NCBI GenBank assembly: GCA_903839035.1
Contig: CAIMAQ010000079.1
Coordinates: 61,947-125,946, forward strand
Direction of reading: 5' to 3'
DNA: 64,000 nt
From: an uncultured Opitutia bacterium
GTDB lineage: Bacteria; Verrucomicrobiota; Verrucomicrobiia; Opitutales; Opitutaceae
This document shows, piece by piece, positions 1 through 10,920 of this stretch. Every line of letters starts with the position of its first letter. Position 1 is the first letter of the stretch. The notes beneath the pieces are model-generated. The model was not told the origin of the DNA and searched no databases. It was given only the letters and a program-made list of their open reading frames with translations. The translations under genes were made by a program, and so were the position numbers.

Positions 1-254
1 TAAGAGGTTAGGTGCCGACAAGTAGCGGAATCAGGGGGTGTGGCAAGCAGAGATTATTAACAATCGGAAGGGCCATTTCAGGGCTAACCCCCCTACCGCA
101 CGCTGAGTTGTGTGACACCAGCCCCCTTCGGGCTGATTCGCGAATGTGACTTTAACCGTCACAAACTCGTCACCGGCCACTGGTCCCCCGCCACTTCGGG
201 AGATAGCATTGACACTCTGGGGTGTCAGGCGTCCCCTGTCGCCCTTCTTGCGTA
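1..254. other. Intergenic region upstream of tRNA-Pro
   Basis: No convincing gene is seen here. A TTGACA-like hexamer at 209-214 sits inside a small palindrome (TGACAC, 6-nt spacer, GTGTCA, 210-227) about 40 nt before the tRNA, and could be part of its promoter, but no good -10 hexamer follows at the expected distance. The gene beyond the left edge is not visible. Confidence 0.3.
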
Positions 255-331
255 CGGGGTGTAGCTTAGCCTGGTAGAGCGCCTGGTTTGGGACCAGGAG
301 GTCGCAGGTTCGAATCCTGTCGCCCCGACCA
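255..331 (+). tRNA. tRNA-Pro (anticodon TGG)
   Basis: Complete cloverleaf. A 7-bp acceptor stem (CGGGGTG with CGCCCCG) closes the molecule with one T-G pair, the anticodon loop carries TGG flanked by CTGG/CCAG stems, the T arm contains GGTTCGAATCC, and CCA is encoded at 329-331. It reads proline codons CCA/CCN. The gene lies on the plus strand and converges on the leftward TPR gene that ends at 388. The complementary strand reads as a protein-like frame, which is an artefact (see rejected items). Confidence 0.96.
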
Positions 332-387
332 ATTTGCCGGATGCGGCCGCGGGTGCGTCGCCCATCCAACGGCAACGAACGCAGGTT

Positions 388-1116
388 TTATTTCCCCGGG
401 GCGGGGAACTTCACCGCCGGCGTGGCGCTGACCGGAGCCGCGGCGAGCGGCTGGCTCGCGCGGAGCAGCAGCGTGCGCTGCAGCCAGGGGCTCGTGGGGT
501 CGATCGCCATCACCTGGTCGGAATATTTCTTCACGTCGTCGGACCGGCCGGCGACACTGGCGAGGCTCGCCAGCTGGTAGTTGGCTTCGACGCGGACGCC
601 CTTCGTCTCGGTGGCATCGGACGCGAGCTGTTTCAGCGCCGCCTCCCCTTCCGCCGTCTTGCCGCCCTGAAGCTTGGCCATCGCGAGGCCGAGCCGGGCC
701 CGGCTGGCCAGCGGACCCGTCTGCAGGGCGGGAATGGCATCCTCGTAACCGTAAATGGCCTCGGTGGACTTGCCCGCCGCATAGTCTTCATCGGCGAGCC
801 GGAGCCGCGCGATGCCGGCGAGCACATGGCCGGGATGCGCCGCGGCGAAGGTCTTGAGCTGCGCGGGCGTGGTGGCCGCGGCGTAATCCTGCTGCAGTTC
901 CACTTCCTTCTGCGCCGCGCGATAGTCCCACGCGCCCTTGGCCACGATGGCGAGCAGCACGAGCACCACGAGGGCGAGCACGGACTTGCCGTTCTTCTTC
1001 CAGAAAATCCGCAGCCGGTCCTCGAAGGTCAGGGCGACGTAGTTTTCGTCCACGGCGACCAGGTTGCGGTCGTCACCGGCGGATTTCGGAGCGGAAGGAG
1101 CGGTCGGCTTGGTCAT
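388..1116 (-). CDS. Membrane-anchored tetratricopeptide repeat protein (YfgM-like)
   Basis: The 242-residue protein has a short cytoplasmic N-terminus, one hydrophobic segment at about residues 44-60 preceded by lysines (inside), and an Ala-rich helical remainder with TPR-like helix pairs, for example YQLASLASVAGRSDDVKKY near the C-terminus. This architecture resembles YfgM, the ancillary SecYEG/BamB-associated TPR protein, but no BamB or der gene is adjacent, so the role is only suggested. I chose the ATG at 1116; an in-frame GTG two codons upstream (1122) is possible and neither has a clear Shine-Dalgarno. It is the last gene of a leftward run and converges with tRNA-Pro. The C-terminal tail is Pro/Ala-rich. 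Confidence 0.75.
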   Translation of the reverse strand: MTKPTAPSAPKSAGDDRNLVAVDENYVALTFEDRLRIFWKKNGKSVLALVVLVLLAIVAKGAWDYRAAQKEVELQQDYAAATTPAQLKTFAAAHPGHVLAGIARLRLADEDYAAGKSTEAIYGYEDAIPALQTGPLASRARLGLAMAKLQGGKTAEGEAALKQLASDATETKGVRVEANYQLASLASVAGRSDDVKKYSDQVMAIDPTSPWLQRTLLLRASQPLAAAPVSATPAVKFPAPGK

Positions 1117-1200
1117 GGGCACAGGGGTGGCGGGAATGGAACATGTACGAGAGCAAAACCCGCTCCGCGTGTAAAGGCCGCGTTAGGCCGCGTTGCGGCC

Positions 1201-1307
1201 GGAGCAGGGGGCAGGGAGCAGGAAGGTCGGATCCAAGCATATGCTCATGCCTGGTTGAATCCCGCATAGGCCGACTTGAAATAATCCTGCCCCTTGCTCC
1301 CTGCTCC
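1201..1307. repeat. Intergenic inverted repeat, GGAGCAGG family
   Basis: Left arm 1201-1223 and right arm 1285-1307 are reverse complements at 20 of 23 positions; all three differences are transitions. The arms consist of reiterated GGAGCAGGG-like units. It lies between purU and the TPR gene, which are transcribed in the same direction, so it is not simply a convergent-gene terminator. Confidence 0.8.
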
Positions 1308-1325
1308 CGCCGAGCTCCGCTCGGC

Positions 1326-2180
1326 CTAGTCGAACACGACGGTCTTGTGCCCGTAAACCAGCACGCGGCCGCCGAGGTGCCAGCGGACGGCTTGGGCGAG
1401 CACGGTCTTCTCGAGGTCGCGACCCTTGCGAATGAGGTCGTCGACGCCGTGGCGGTGCGTCACGCGGGCGACGTCCTGGTGGATGATCGGGCCTTCGTCC
1501 AGGTCGCGCGTCGCGTAATGCGCCGTGGCGCCGATGAGTTTCACGCCGCGGGCGTGGGCCTGGTGGTAAGGCTTGCCGCCGGCGAACGCGGGCAGGAAGG
1601 AGTGATGGATGTTGATCACGGGCCGGCCGATTTTTTCCAGGAAATCCGCGGACAGCACCTGCATGTAGCGCGCGAGCACCACGAGTTCGGCGCCGAGTTC
1701 GTGCAGCAGCGCCAGCTGCTTCGCCTCGGCGGCGGCCTTGGTTTCCGCGGTGACGGGAATGTGATGGAACGGCAGTCCGTAGGTCTTCGCCACCTCCGCG
1801 AGGTCGGCGTGGTTGCCGATGACCGCGACCAGCTCGCCGGCAAATTCACCCTCCCGCCAGCGCAGCGCGAGGTCGTGGAAGCAGTGTTCCGCCTTCGACA
1901 CAAACATGACCACCTTCGGCCGGCTGGCCGACGACGTGACCTGCACCGCCATGCCCAGCCCGGCGGCAAAAATGCGGAACGCCGCGGCGTCCGCCACCTC
2001 GGTCCCGGCCTTGGGTTCCCACTCGATGCGCTGAAAGAAGATGCCCGCCTCCCGGTCGTGATGCTGGTCAGCGTGCATGATGTTGCCGCCGTGCTCGAAG
2101 ATCCAACCGGACACCTTGGCGACGAGACCGGGCCGGTCGGGGCCATGCAGCAAGGCGATGAGCGTGACGGGGGAGGACAT
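1326..2180 (-). CDS. purU: Formyltetrahydrofolate deformylase
   Basis: Hydrolyses 10-formyl-THF to formate and THF, balancing one-carbon pools and supplying formate for purine synthesis. The 284-residue length is normal for PurU. The N-terminal ACT domain (about residues 1-80, with the typical GPDRPGLVAKVSGWIFEHGG opening) is followed by a formyltransferase-like domain. This carries the active-site stretch NIHHSFLPAF and the downstream GATAHYATRDLDEGPII, which supply the catalytic Asn, His and Asp of the family. The ACT domain separates it from PurN. It is downstream of the quinone oxidoreductase, with a repeat-filled 119-bp spacer. Cytoplasmic. Confidence 0.95.
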   Translation of the reverse strand: MSSPVTLIALLHGPDRPGLVAKVSGWIFEHGGNIMHADQHHDREAGIFFQRIEWEPKAGTEVADAAAFRIFAAGLGMAVQVTSSASRPKVVMFVSKAEHCFHDLALRWREGEFAGELVAVIGNHADLAEVAKTYGLPFHHIPVTAETKAAAEAKQLALLHELGAELVVLARYMQVLSADFLEKIGRPVINIHHSFLPAFAGGKPYHQAHARGVKLIGATAHYATRDLDEGPIIHQDVARVTHRHGVDDLIRKGRDLEKTVLAQAVRWHLGGRVLVYGHKTVVFD

Positions 2181-2188
2181 GGGAAAAC

Positions 2189-2290
2189 GTGTTAAGTGTT
2201 AGGTTTTAAGTGTTAGGTGACGAACGCCAATCGACAAGCCGGACCGACGACTAGTCCTGACATAAATCTTCACACCTAAAACGTAACCCG
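2189..2290. repeat. TTAGG-type intergenic repeats between qor and purU
   Basis: Short units of the type GTTAGGTTTTAAGTGTTAGG occur at 2190-2219, with a partly complementary stretch (CACACCTAAAACGTAACCCG) at 2271-2290. This is an imperfect inverted repeat of the same family as the better preserved copy at 3283-3374 on the other side of the oxidoreductase gene. Confidence 0.6.
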
Positions 2291-2299
2291 CTGCCGGGG

Positions 2300-3271
2300 T
2301 CACACCGGCAGCAGCAGGACTTTCCCCGTCGTCCCGCGACCTTCCAGCGCGCGGTGCGCGTCCGCGGCCGCAGTGAGCGGGAACGTCGCACCGATGCGCA
2401 CCTGGAGCGAACCGGCGGCGATCCACTTGAACAGGTCTCCGCTGCGCGCCCGCAGCTCGGCGGGCGTCGCGATGTAATGCGGGAGCGAGGGACGGGTGAA
2501 AAACAGCGAGCCTTTCTGCGAAAGCAGCAGCGGGGCGAACAGCGGCACCGGACCGCTGGCATTGCCAAATGACACCATCAGGCCGCGCGGCCGCAGGCTG
2601 GCGAGCGAGCCTTCAAAGGTGTCCTTGCCCACACTGTCGTAGACCACGTCCACCCCGCGCCCGCCAGTGAACGCGCGGGCCGCCTCCGTGAAATTCTCCT
2701 TCGAGTAGACGCAGACCGCATCCGCCCCCGCCCCGCGGGCCAAAGCCACCTTGGCCTCGCTGCCCACGGTCGCCAACACGCGCGCCCCGCGCGCCTTGGC
2801 GATCTGCACGAGCAACAGCCCGACCCCACCCGCCGCGGCGTGCACCAGTGCGGTGTCACCCGGCTTGAGCGGGCACGTGTCGCAGGCGAGGAAATGCGCC
2901 GTCATGCCCTGCAGCAGCACAGCCGCGGCGAGCTGAGAACTGACGCCGTCCGGCACCCGCACCGTTGACGCCGCGGGCGCGAGCGCCTCGGCCGCGTAGG
3001 CGCCGAGCACCGCCGAGCTGGCGACATGGTCGCCGACCTTGAAATCCGTCACCCCCGCGCCCACCGCCGTCACGATTCCGGCCGCCTCGCCCCCGAGCGT
3101 GTGGGGCAGCGGAACGGCGTAGAGTCCGCTGCGCTTGTAAATATCGATGAAGTTCAGCCCCGCGGCCTCTACCCGCAGCCGCAGTTCACCCGCGCCAGGC
3201 GCCGGGACGGGCACGTCGTCAAGCCGGAGTTTTTCCGGGCCGCCGGTTTCATGGATGCGGACTGCGAGCAT
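2300..3271 (-). CDS. NADPH:quinone oxidoreductase / zinc-independent MDR-family reductase
   Basis: Medium-chain dehydrogenase/reductase of 323 residues, close to the length of E. coli Qor. The N-terminal GroES-like half has the QOR signature region (AAGLNFIDIYKRSGLY and HTLGGEAAGIVTAVG). The C-terminal Rossmann half has the nucleotide-binding AAAGGVGLLLVQIAKARGA. The cysteine cluster of zinc-dependent alcohol dehydrogenases is absent, consistent with a zinc-free quinone/enone reductase using NADPH. It probably reduces quinones or alpha,beta-unsaturated carbonyls; the substrate is not evident from context. It is flanked on both sides by TTAGG-type inverted repeats, which isolate it from carB and purU. 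Confidence 0.85.
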   Translation of the reverse strand: MLAVRIHETGGPEKLRLDDVPVPAPGAGELRLRVEAAGLNFIDIYKRSGLYAVPLPHTLGGEAAGIVTAVGAGVTDFKVGDHVASSAVLGAYAAEALAPAASTVRVPDGVSSQLAAAVLLQGMTAHFLACDTCPLKPGDTALVHAAAGGVGLLLVQIAKARGARVLATVGSEAKVALARGAGADAVCVYSKENFTEAARAFTGGRGVDVVYDSVGKDTFEGSLASLRPRGLMVSFGNASGPVPLFAPLLLSQKGSLFFTRPSLPHYIATPAELRARSGDLFKWIAAGSLQVRIGATFPLTAAADAHRALEGRGTTGKVLLLPV

Positions 3272-3282
3272 GGAAGGATAGC

Positions 3283-3374
3283 GTGTTAGGTTTTAGGTCT
3301 TACGGGTTAGGCCCAGAAAGAAGATCCGGTTGGGCAATTCAGCAACCTAACACCTAAAACGTAACACCTAACAC
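3283..3374. repeat. Inverted repeat, TTAGG family
   Basis: Left arm 3283-3311 and right arm 3346-3374 are reverse complements at 24 of 29 positions. Each arm is made of TTAGG/TTACG units at a 7-nt period, resembling a short telomere-like tract by coincidence. It sits between carB (its 3' end at 3390) and the start of the oxidoreductase gene. Confidence 0.8.
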
Positions 3375-3389
3375 AGCCACGGTGGTGGC

Positions 3390-6626
<3,237 letters not shown>

Positions 6627-6705
6627 GCGCGTAGATTTCGGTGACAGTTGAGAGCGCCGAAACGCGCGGCAAGCGGGAAAGCACGTCCCGGGTCAAATGC
6701 CCGCG

Positions 6706-7962
6706 CTACCCGAGCCGGGTCTCGTCGACGTCCAGCACCTTGGCCGCGGCCGCCTTGTCGTCCCGGGTGGTGTGCAGGACGTGGTCAATGTACTGCTTTT
6801 CCTGGCCGGCCAGGTATTCAGCGAGCGTCGGCCAGTGCTTCAGCTCGCGCAGCCGCAGCGGCAGCTGCTCCGAGGTGACGACGCGCGTCTCGGTCGTAGT
6901 GACGACCTTGGAAATCACCTGGAAAAGCTCGGTTAGGTTGCCCGGCCAGTGGTAGGCCATGATCATCGCCATGGCGTCGTCCGTGAACTCGACCGTGTTG
7001 GCCTCGAAATGCGGGTTCGCCGCCCGGCCGGCGTATTTTTTCACGATCAGGGGGATGTCCTCGGGCCGTTCGCGTAGCGCGGGCATCCGCACCGGCAGGG
7101 AAGCGACCCGGTAGAACAGCTCGTCATGGAACTTGCCCTCGTCGGTCAGCTTTTCGAGATCCTCGGTGGTGGAGCAGATCAGGCGGAAGCCCTGCGCAGT
7201 GTTGCGCAGCACGCCGACGAGCTCCTTCTGCACGGGCAGGGACAGGCATTGCAGGTGCTGGAGGAAAAGCGTGCCGGTCTTGGCCTGATGCACCCAGGTG
7301 CCGCCCACGCCATTCGCCCCCAACAGCCCCTCGCGGAAACTCGCCTCCGAGCTGAGCGAACAGTCCACGCGCACGAGCTGGGAATCCGGCGCGCCGCTCA
7401 CGGCATGGAGCAGTTCCGCCACAGCGGCCTTCCCGGTGCCGTTTTCGCCCTGCAGGAGGACGGGGGACCTCACCGCGGAAAGCTTCTTCACCTGCTGGAT
7501 GAGCTTCTTGACCACCGGGCTCGTGCCGGTCAGCCGGCCCTCGATGTCCTCGGCCTTCGCCGTCGGGGCGAGGCCCGTGTGGGCGCGCTCGCTCTGGAAC
7601 TGCTTGAACTCGATGCCGCGCCGCAGCGTGGCGATCAGCTCGTCCACGCGGAACGGCTTCTGGAGGTAGTCAAACGCGCCAAACTTCAGCGCCTGCACCG
7701 CACTCTCGGTGGAGGCGTAGGCCGTCATGATGATGACGATGGAGGTCGGGTCCCACAGCTTGAGCTGCTTGAGCAGGGTGATGCCGTCCATCGGCTTCAT
7801 GTCGATGTCCGCGAGCACCAGGTCGAACTTCTCCTTCTTGTAGCGCACGAGCGCCTTTTCCCCGTCGGTGGCGAACGACGTGACAAAGCCCGTGGGCTGG
7901 ATGACCGCCTCGAGCATCTCGTGGATCGAGAGGAGGTCGTCGACGATAAGGACGGAAGGCAT
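6706..7962 (-). CDS. Response regulator with degenerate NtrC-type AAA+ domain
   Basis: Residues 1-115 form a CheY-like receiver with all key residues (D8/D9, D52, T80, K102), so phosphorylation is plausible. Residues 140-350 align with the sigma-54 activator AAA+ domain but are degenerate. Walker A is kept (GENGTGKA, 172-179). The Walker B Asp-Glu pair is replaced by Gln-His in TLFLQHL (231-237), the GAFTGA loop is missing around 213-222, and the sensor-II Arg of GNVREL is Thr in GNLTEL (341-346). The C-terminal Fis-like helix-turn-helix is cut off after the first helices (DKAAAAKVLDVDETRLG). It cannot be a normal ATP-driven sigma-54 activator and may be a phosphorylation-dependent binding protein. 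It lies 54 bp downstream of a GspF/PilC-like gene. Confidence 0.85.
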   Translation of the reverse strand: MPSVLIVDDLLSIHEMLEAVIQPTGFVTSFATDGEKALVRYKKEKFDLVLADIDMKPMDGITLLKQLKLWDPTSIVIIMTAYASTESAVQALKFGAFDYLQKPFRVDELIATLRRGIEFKQFQSERAHTGLAPTAKAEDIEGRLTGTSPVVKKLIQQVKKLSAVRSPVLLQGENGTGKAAVAELLHAVSGAPDSQLVRVDCSLSSEASFREGLLGANGVGGTWVHQAKTGTLFLQHLQCLSLPVQKELVGVLRNTAQGFRLICSTTEDLEKLTDEGKFHDELFYRVASLPVRMPALRERPEDIPLIVKKYAGRAANPHFEANTVEFTDDAMAMIMAYHWPGNLTELFQVISKVVTTTETRVVTSEQLPLRLRELKHWPTLAEYLAGQEKQYIDHVLHTTRDDKAAAAKVLDVDETRLG

Positions 7963-8016
7963 GGAAGGCGAAGCGACCGCCCGGGAGCGGGACGAAGAGA
8001 ATCGGCGCCGGAGCGG

Positions 8017-9210
8017 TTATTGCAGGCCGCCCGCGACCGCGCCGAGTTGGAAGATCGGAAGGAACATCGCCATGACGATGCCGCCCACCACCACGCCGAG
8101 GAAGACGATGAGGATTGGCTCGATCAGCGACGTGAGCGCGCTGACGGTGGCCTCGCACTCGACGTCATAAAAGTCGGCGATCTTGCTCATCATGCCGTCC
8201 ACGTTGCCGGTGGCCTCACCCGCCTTGACCATGTGCTTCATCATGGGCGGAAAAAAGGTATTGGCGGCGAGCACCTCGGAAACTTGGCCGCCCTGGCTGA
8301 CGTGCTTGGCAATTTCCGTGCAGGCGTCCTCGATTTGCACCTTGTTGCTGGCGTTCGACACGATCTCGAGCGTGCGCAGGATGGGCACGCCGGAACGGAT
8401 GAGCGTCGCATAGGTGCGGCAAAAGCGGGAGAGGGCGATCTTGTGCACCAGGTTGCCGAAAATGGGCGCCCGGACGAGGAACTTGTCCTTCTGGCGGCGG
8501 CCGTTGGGCGTCTTGATGAACTTGCCGCCGAAATAATAGACCGCCCACGCGCCGAGGGCGAGGGTCCAGCCGCCGATCTTGGGCGGCATGTTCTTCATGA
8601 AATTGGACAAATCGATGAGGAACTGCGTGGGCGCGGGCAGCTTCGCGCCGAAGTCCGCGAACATCGCCGCGAACACGGGGATCACGAAGATCAGGAGGAC
8701 GTTGACCAGCGCGATCGCCAGGCCGATGACCGCGATCGGGTAGGTCATGGCGGACTTCACCTTCTTGGTCAGCTTGACCGTGGCCTCGAAATAGCCGGCC
8801 ACCTTCATCAGGATTTCCGCCAGGCCGCCGCTCGCCTCGCCCGCCTCGACCATGGACACGAAAAGGGTGTTGAAGGAGTTCGGGAATTTCCGGACGGCGG
8901 AGGAAAAGGAATTGCCGGACGAGATGTCCGTGCGGACGTCGCGGATGACGATGCGGAAACACTGGTCTTCCGTCTGGTCCTGCAGGGCCTCGAGGCATTG
9001 CACGAGGGGGAGGCCGGCGGTGAGCAGCGACGCCAGCTGCTGGGTGAAAATGGCCAGCTCGCCCATGGGGAGCTTGTAACTCTTCGATTTCTTTTCGAGC
9101 GACTTCAGCTTCGCCAAAGTCTGCGCCGTCTTCAGGTTGGAACGGCTCTTCGGCGAGCCGTCGAGCAGCCCGCCCGTGGATTGACCTGATGCGGATGTAA
9201 TTAGGGCCAT
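8017..9210 (-). CDS. Type II secretion / type IV pilus inner-membrane protein (GspF/PilC family)
   Basis: A 397-residue polytopic protein with two T2SF domains: the first around LAIFTQQLASLLTAGLPLVQ, the second around LSRFCRTYATLIRSGVPILR. Three hydrophobic stretches (for example AVIGLAIALVNVLLIFVIPV and the C-terminal ILIVFLGVVVGGIVMAMFLP) are in the usual places. GspF/PilC proteins form the inner-membrane platform that couples the PilB/GspE ATPase to pilin assembly. I start it at the ATG at 9210; the frame is open further upstream but would run back to the edge of the tRNA-Gly gene. The residues before the first domain contain a Ser/Lys-rich linker. No ATPase or pilin gene is in the window. 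Confidence 0.92.
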   Translation of the reverse strand: MALITSASGQSTGGLLDGSPKSRSNLKTAQTLAKLKSLEKKSKSYKLPMGELAIFTQQLASLLTAGLPLVQCLEALQDQTEDQCFRIVIRDVRTDISSGNSFSSAVRKFPNSFNTLFVSMVEAGEASGGLAEILMKVAGYFEATVKLTKKVKSAMTYPIAVIGLAIALVNVLLIFVIPVFAAMFADFGAKLPAPTQFLIDLSNFMKNMPPKIGGWTLALGAWAVYYFGGKFIKTPNGRRQKDKFLVRAPIFGNLVHKIALSRFCRTYATLIRSGVPILRTLEIVSNASNKVQIEDACTEIAKHVSQGGQVSEVLAANTFFPPMMKHMVKAGEATGNVDGMMSKIADFYDVECEATVSALTSLIEPILIVFLGVVVGGIVMAMFLPIFQLGAVAGGLQ

Positions 9211-9361
9211 GACTGGGTTCAGCCAAACTCCCCGGGACCCTCCCCGCAACCTCATTTCCAGCCGTTTGCGGTAAAAAACTTGCGAGGGATCGGCGTTTTG
9301 CATGCTCCAACACAGGCTTGACCCCCTCTCCGCCTGCCCCCGAAGCTGCGGGCCCTGCACC

Positions 9362-9435
9362 GCGGGTGTAGTTTAGTGGTAAAACTCCTCTCTTCCAAAG
9401 AGGTATCGTCGGTTCGATTCCGTCCACCCGCTCCA
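9362..9435 (+). tRNA. tRNA-Gly (anticodon TCC)
   Basis: Cloverleaf with acceptor stem GCGGGTG/CACCCGC, D arm with AGTTTAGTGGTAAAAC, anticodon loop CTTCCAA carrying TCC, T arm GGTTCGATTCC and an encoded CCA end (9433-9435). It reads GGA/GGG glycine codons. It is divergent from the GspF-like gene and converges with uxaC, whose stop codon is 25 bp away. Confidence 0.95.
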
Positions 9436-9460
9436 GTTGCAGCGGCCCGGCTGGGCGGGC

Positions 9461-10885
9461 TCAGGCCCCACGAAAGGCTGGATCCAGCTCCAGGCCGAAA
9501 TAGGCCCGGGCGTTGGCGAAGCAGATGTTCTTCACCATACCGCCGACCAGGGCGCGGTCCGGAGGCAGTTCACCGCGCTCCAGCTCCGCGCCGAGCAGGT
9601 TGCACAGCGTGCGACGGAAATACTCGTGGCGGGTGTAGGAGAGGAAGCTGCGCGAATCGGTGAGCATGCCGACAAAGCGGCTGAGCAGGCCAAGGTTGGA
9701 CAGGGCGTTGAGCTGCCACTCCATCGCCTCCTTCTGGTCGAGGAACCACCAGCCGGAACCAAACTGGATTTTGCCGGGCACGGAGCCGTCCTGGAAATTG
9801 CCGATCATCGTCGCGAACGCGTAGTTGTCGGCCGGGTTGAGATTGTAGAGCACGGTGCGCGGCAGCTCGTTGGTCGAGTCGAGGGTGTCGAGGTAGTGCG
9901 CCAGCGCCCGCGTCTGCGGGAAATCCCCGACCGAGTCGAAGCCGGTGTCGGGCCCGAGCTTTTGCAGCAGCCGGGTGTTGTTGCTGCGCTGGGCGCCGAG
10001 GTGCAGCTGCTTGGTCCAGCCGGCCTTCGCATCCCACCGGCCAAACTCCAGCATCATGAAGGAGCAAAATTTGGCCGGGTCACCGGCCGTAGCCGCGCGG
10101 CCGGCCCGGGCGGCATCGTAAATGGCCTTCGCCTCGCCCGCCGTGCAGGCCTCGGCGCAACAGGTCTCCATGCCGTGGTCGGACAGCCGCCCTCCGACCG
10201 CGTGGAAGGCCGCGTGGCGCTGCTGCAGGGCGGACAGATAGTCGTCGAAGGACTTCACCACCCGACCGGCCGAACCGCCGAGTTTCTCCAGCCAGGCGTT
10301 GAATGCCGCCGGCGCGTTCACGGTCAGCGCCTTGTCGGGCCGGAAAGTGGGATAGACGCGGGTCTTGAGGCCCGACCGGTTGATTTTGGCGTGGATCTCG
10401 AGCGAGTCGGCCGGGTCGTCGGTGGTGCAGACGACCGCCACCTTATTGGCGTTGAGGATGTCGTGCACGCGCATGCCGGCCAGCTTCGCGTTGGCCTCGC
10501 GCCAGATCCGGTCGGCCGACGCCGGGTTGATGATGTCAGTGATCCCGAAATAGCGGGCCAGCTCCAGGTGCGACCAGTGGTAAAGCGGGTTGCGCAGCGT
10601 AAACGGCACCGTGGCGCACCAGGCGTCGAATTTCTCGCGCGGCGTGGCGTCACCGGTGCAGAACCGCTCGTCGACCCCGTTCGAGCGCATGGCCCGCCAC
10701 TTGTAATGGTCGCCGCCCAGCCAGATCTCGGCGAGGTCGGTAAACGCGTGATTCTCCAGGATCAGCTGTGGCGGCAGGTGACAGTGGTAGTCGTAGATCG
10801 GCTGGCCCTCCGCGAAGTGGTGGTAGAGGTCGCGGGCGGCATCGGTGTGCAGTAGGAAATCGTCGTGGATGAAGGGCTGGGGCAT
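9461..10885 (-). CDS. uxaC: Glucuronate/galacturonate isomerase
   Basis: Converts D-glucuronate to D-fructuronate and D-galacturonate to D-tagaturonate, the entry step for pectin and glucuronoxylan sugars. The 474 residues match the family, with the amidohydrolase-like metal-site start YDYHCHLPPQLI near residue 31 and conserved stretches TDDPADSLEIH, VYPTFRPDKAL, and DSRSFLSYTRHEYFRR near the C-terminus. It is the last gene of a leftward hexuronate set (SDR, tagaturonate epimerase, uxaC) with a 35-bp gap to the epimerase gene. Cytoplasmic. The gap contains a partial TTCGATTTT-type repeat. Confidence 0.97.
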   Translation of the reverse strand: MPQPFIHDDFLLHTDAARDLYHHFAEGQPIYDYHCHLPPQLILENHAFTDLAEIWLGGDHYKWRAMRSNGVDERFCTGDATPREKFDAWCATVPFTLRNPLYHWSHLELARYFGITDIINPASADRIWREANAKLAGMRVHDILNANKVAVVCTTDDPADSLEIHAKINRSGLKTRVYPTFRPDKALTVNAPAAFNAWLEKLGGSAGRVVKSFDDYLSALQQRHAAFHAVGGRLSDHGMETCCAEACTAGEAKAIYDAARAGRAATAGDPAKFCSFMMLEFGRWDAKAGWTKQLHLGAQRSNNTRLLQKLGPDTGFDSVGDFPQTRALAHYLDTLDSTNELPRTVLYNLNPADNYAFATMIGNFQDGSVPGKIQFGSGWWFLDQKEAMEWQLNALSNLGLLSRFVGMLTDSRSFLSYTRHEYFRRTLCNLLGAELERGELPPDRALVGGMVKNICFANARAYFGLELDPAFRGA

Positions 10886-10918
10886 TTTCGAATTTGGACT
10901 TTCGATTTTCGATTGGGC
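10884..10918. repeat. Partial TTCGATTTT-family repeat before uxaC
   Basis: A/T-rich units (TTTTCGAATTTGGACTTTCG, then ATTTTCGATTGGG) fill the short uxaC/epimerase gap. They match one arm of the inverted repeat at 26372-26446; no complementary arm is visible here, so this looks like a half element. Confidence 0.5.
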
Positions 10919-10920
10919 GG

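Noticed and set aside
31..375. Open frame of 114 codons on the minus strand with a RIRTCDLLVPNQALYQAKL-like peptide
   Set aside because: It is the antisense reading of tRNA-Pro; this peptide is a well-known artefact in databases.
3283..3374. Telomere-like TTAGG tracts
   Set aside because: Short, internal, inverted and imperfect; part of an intergenic palindrome family, not chromosome ends.
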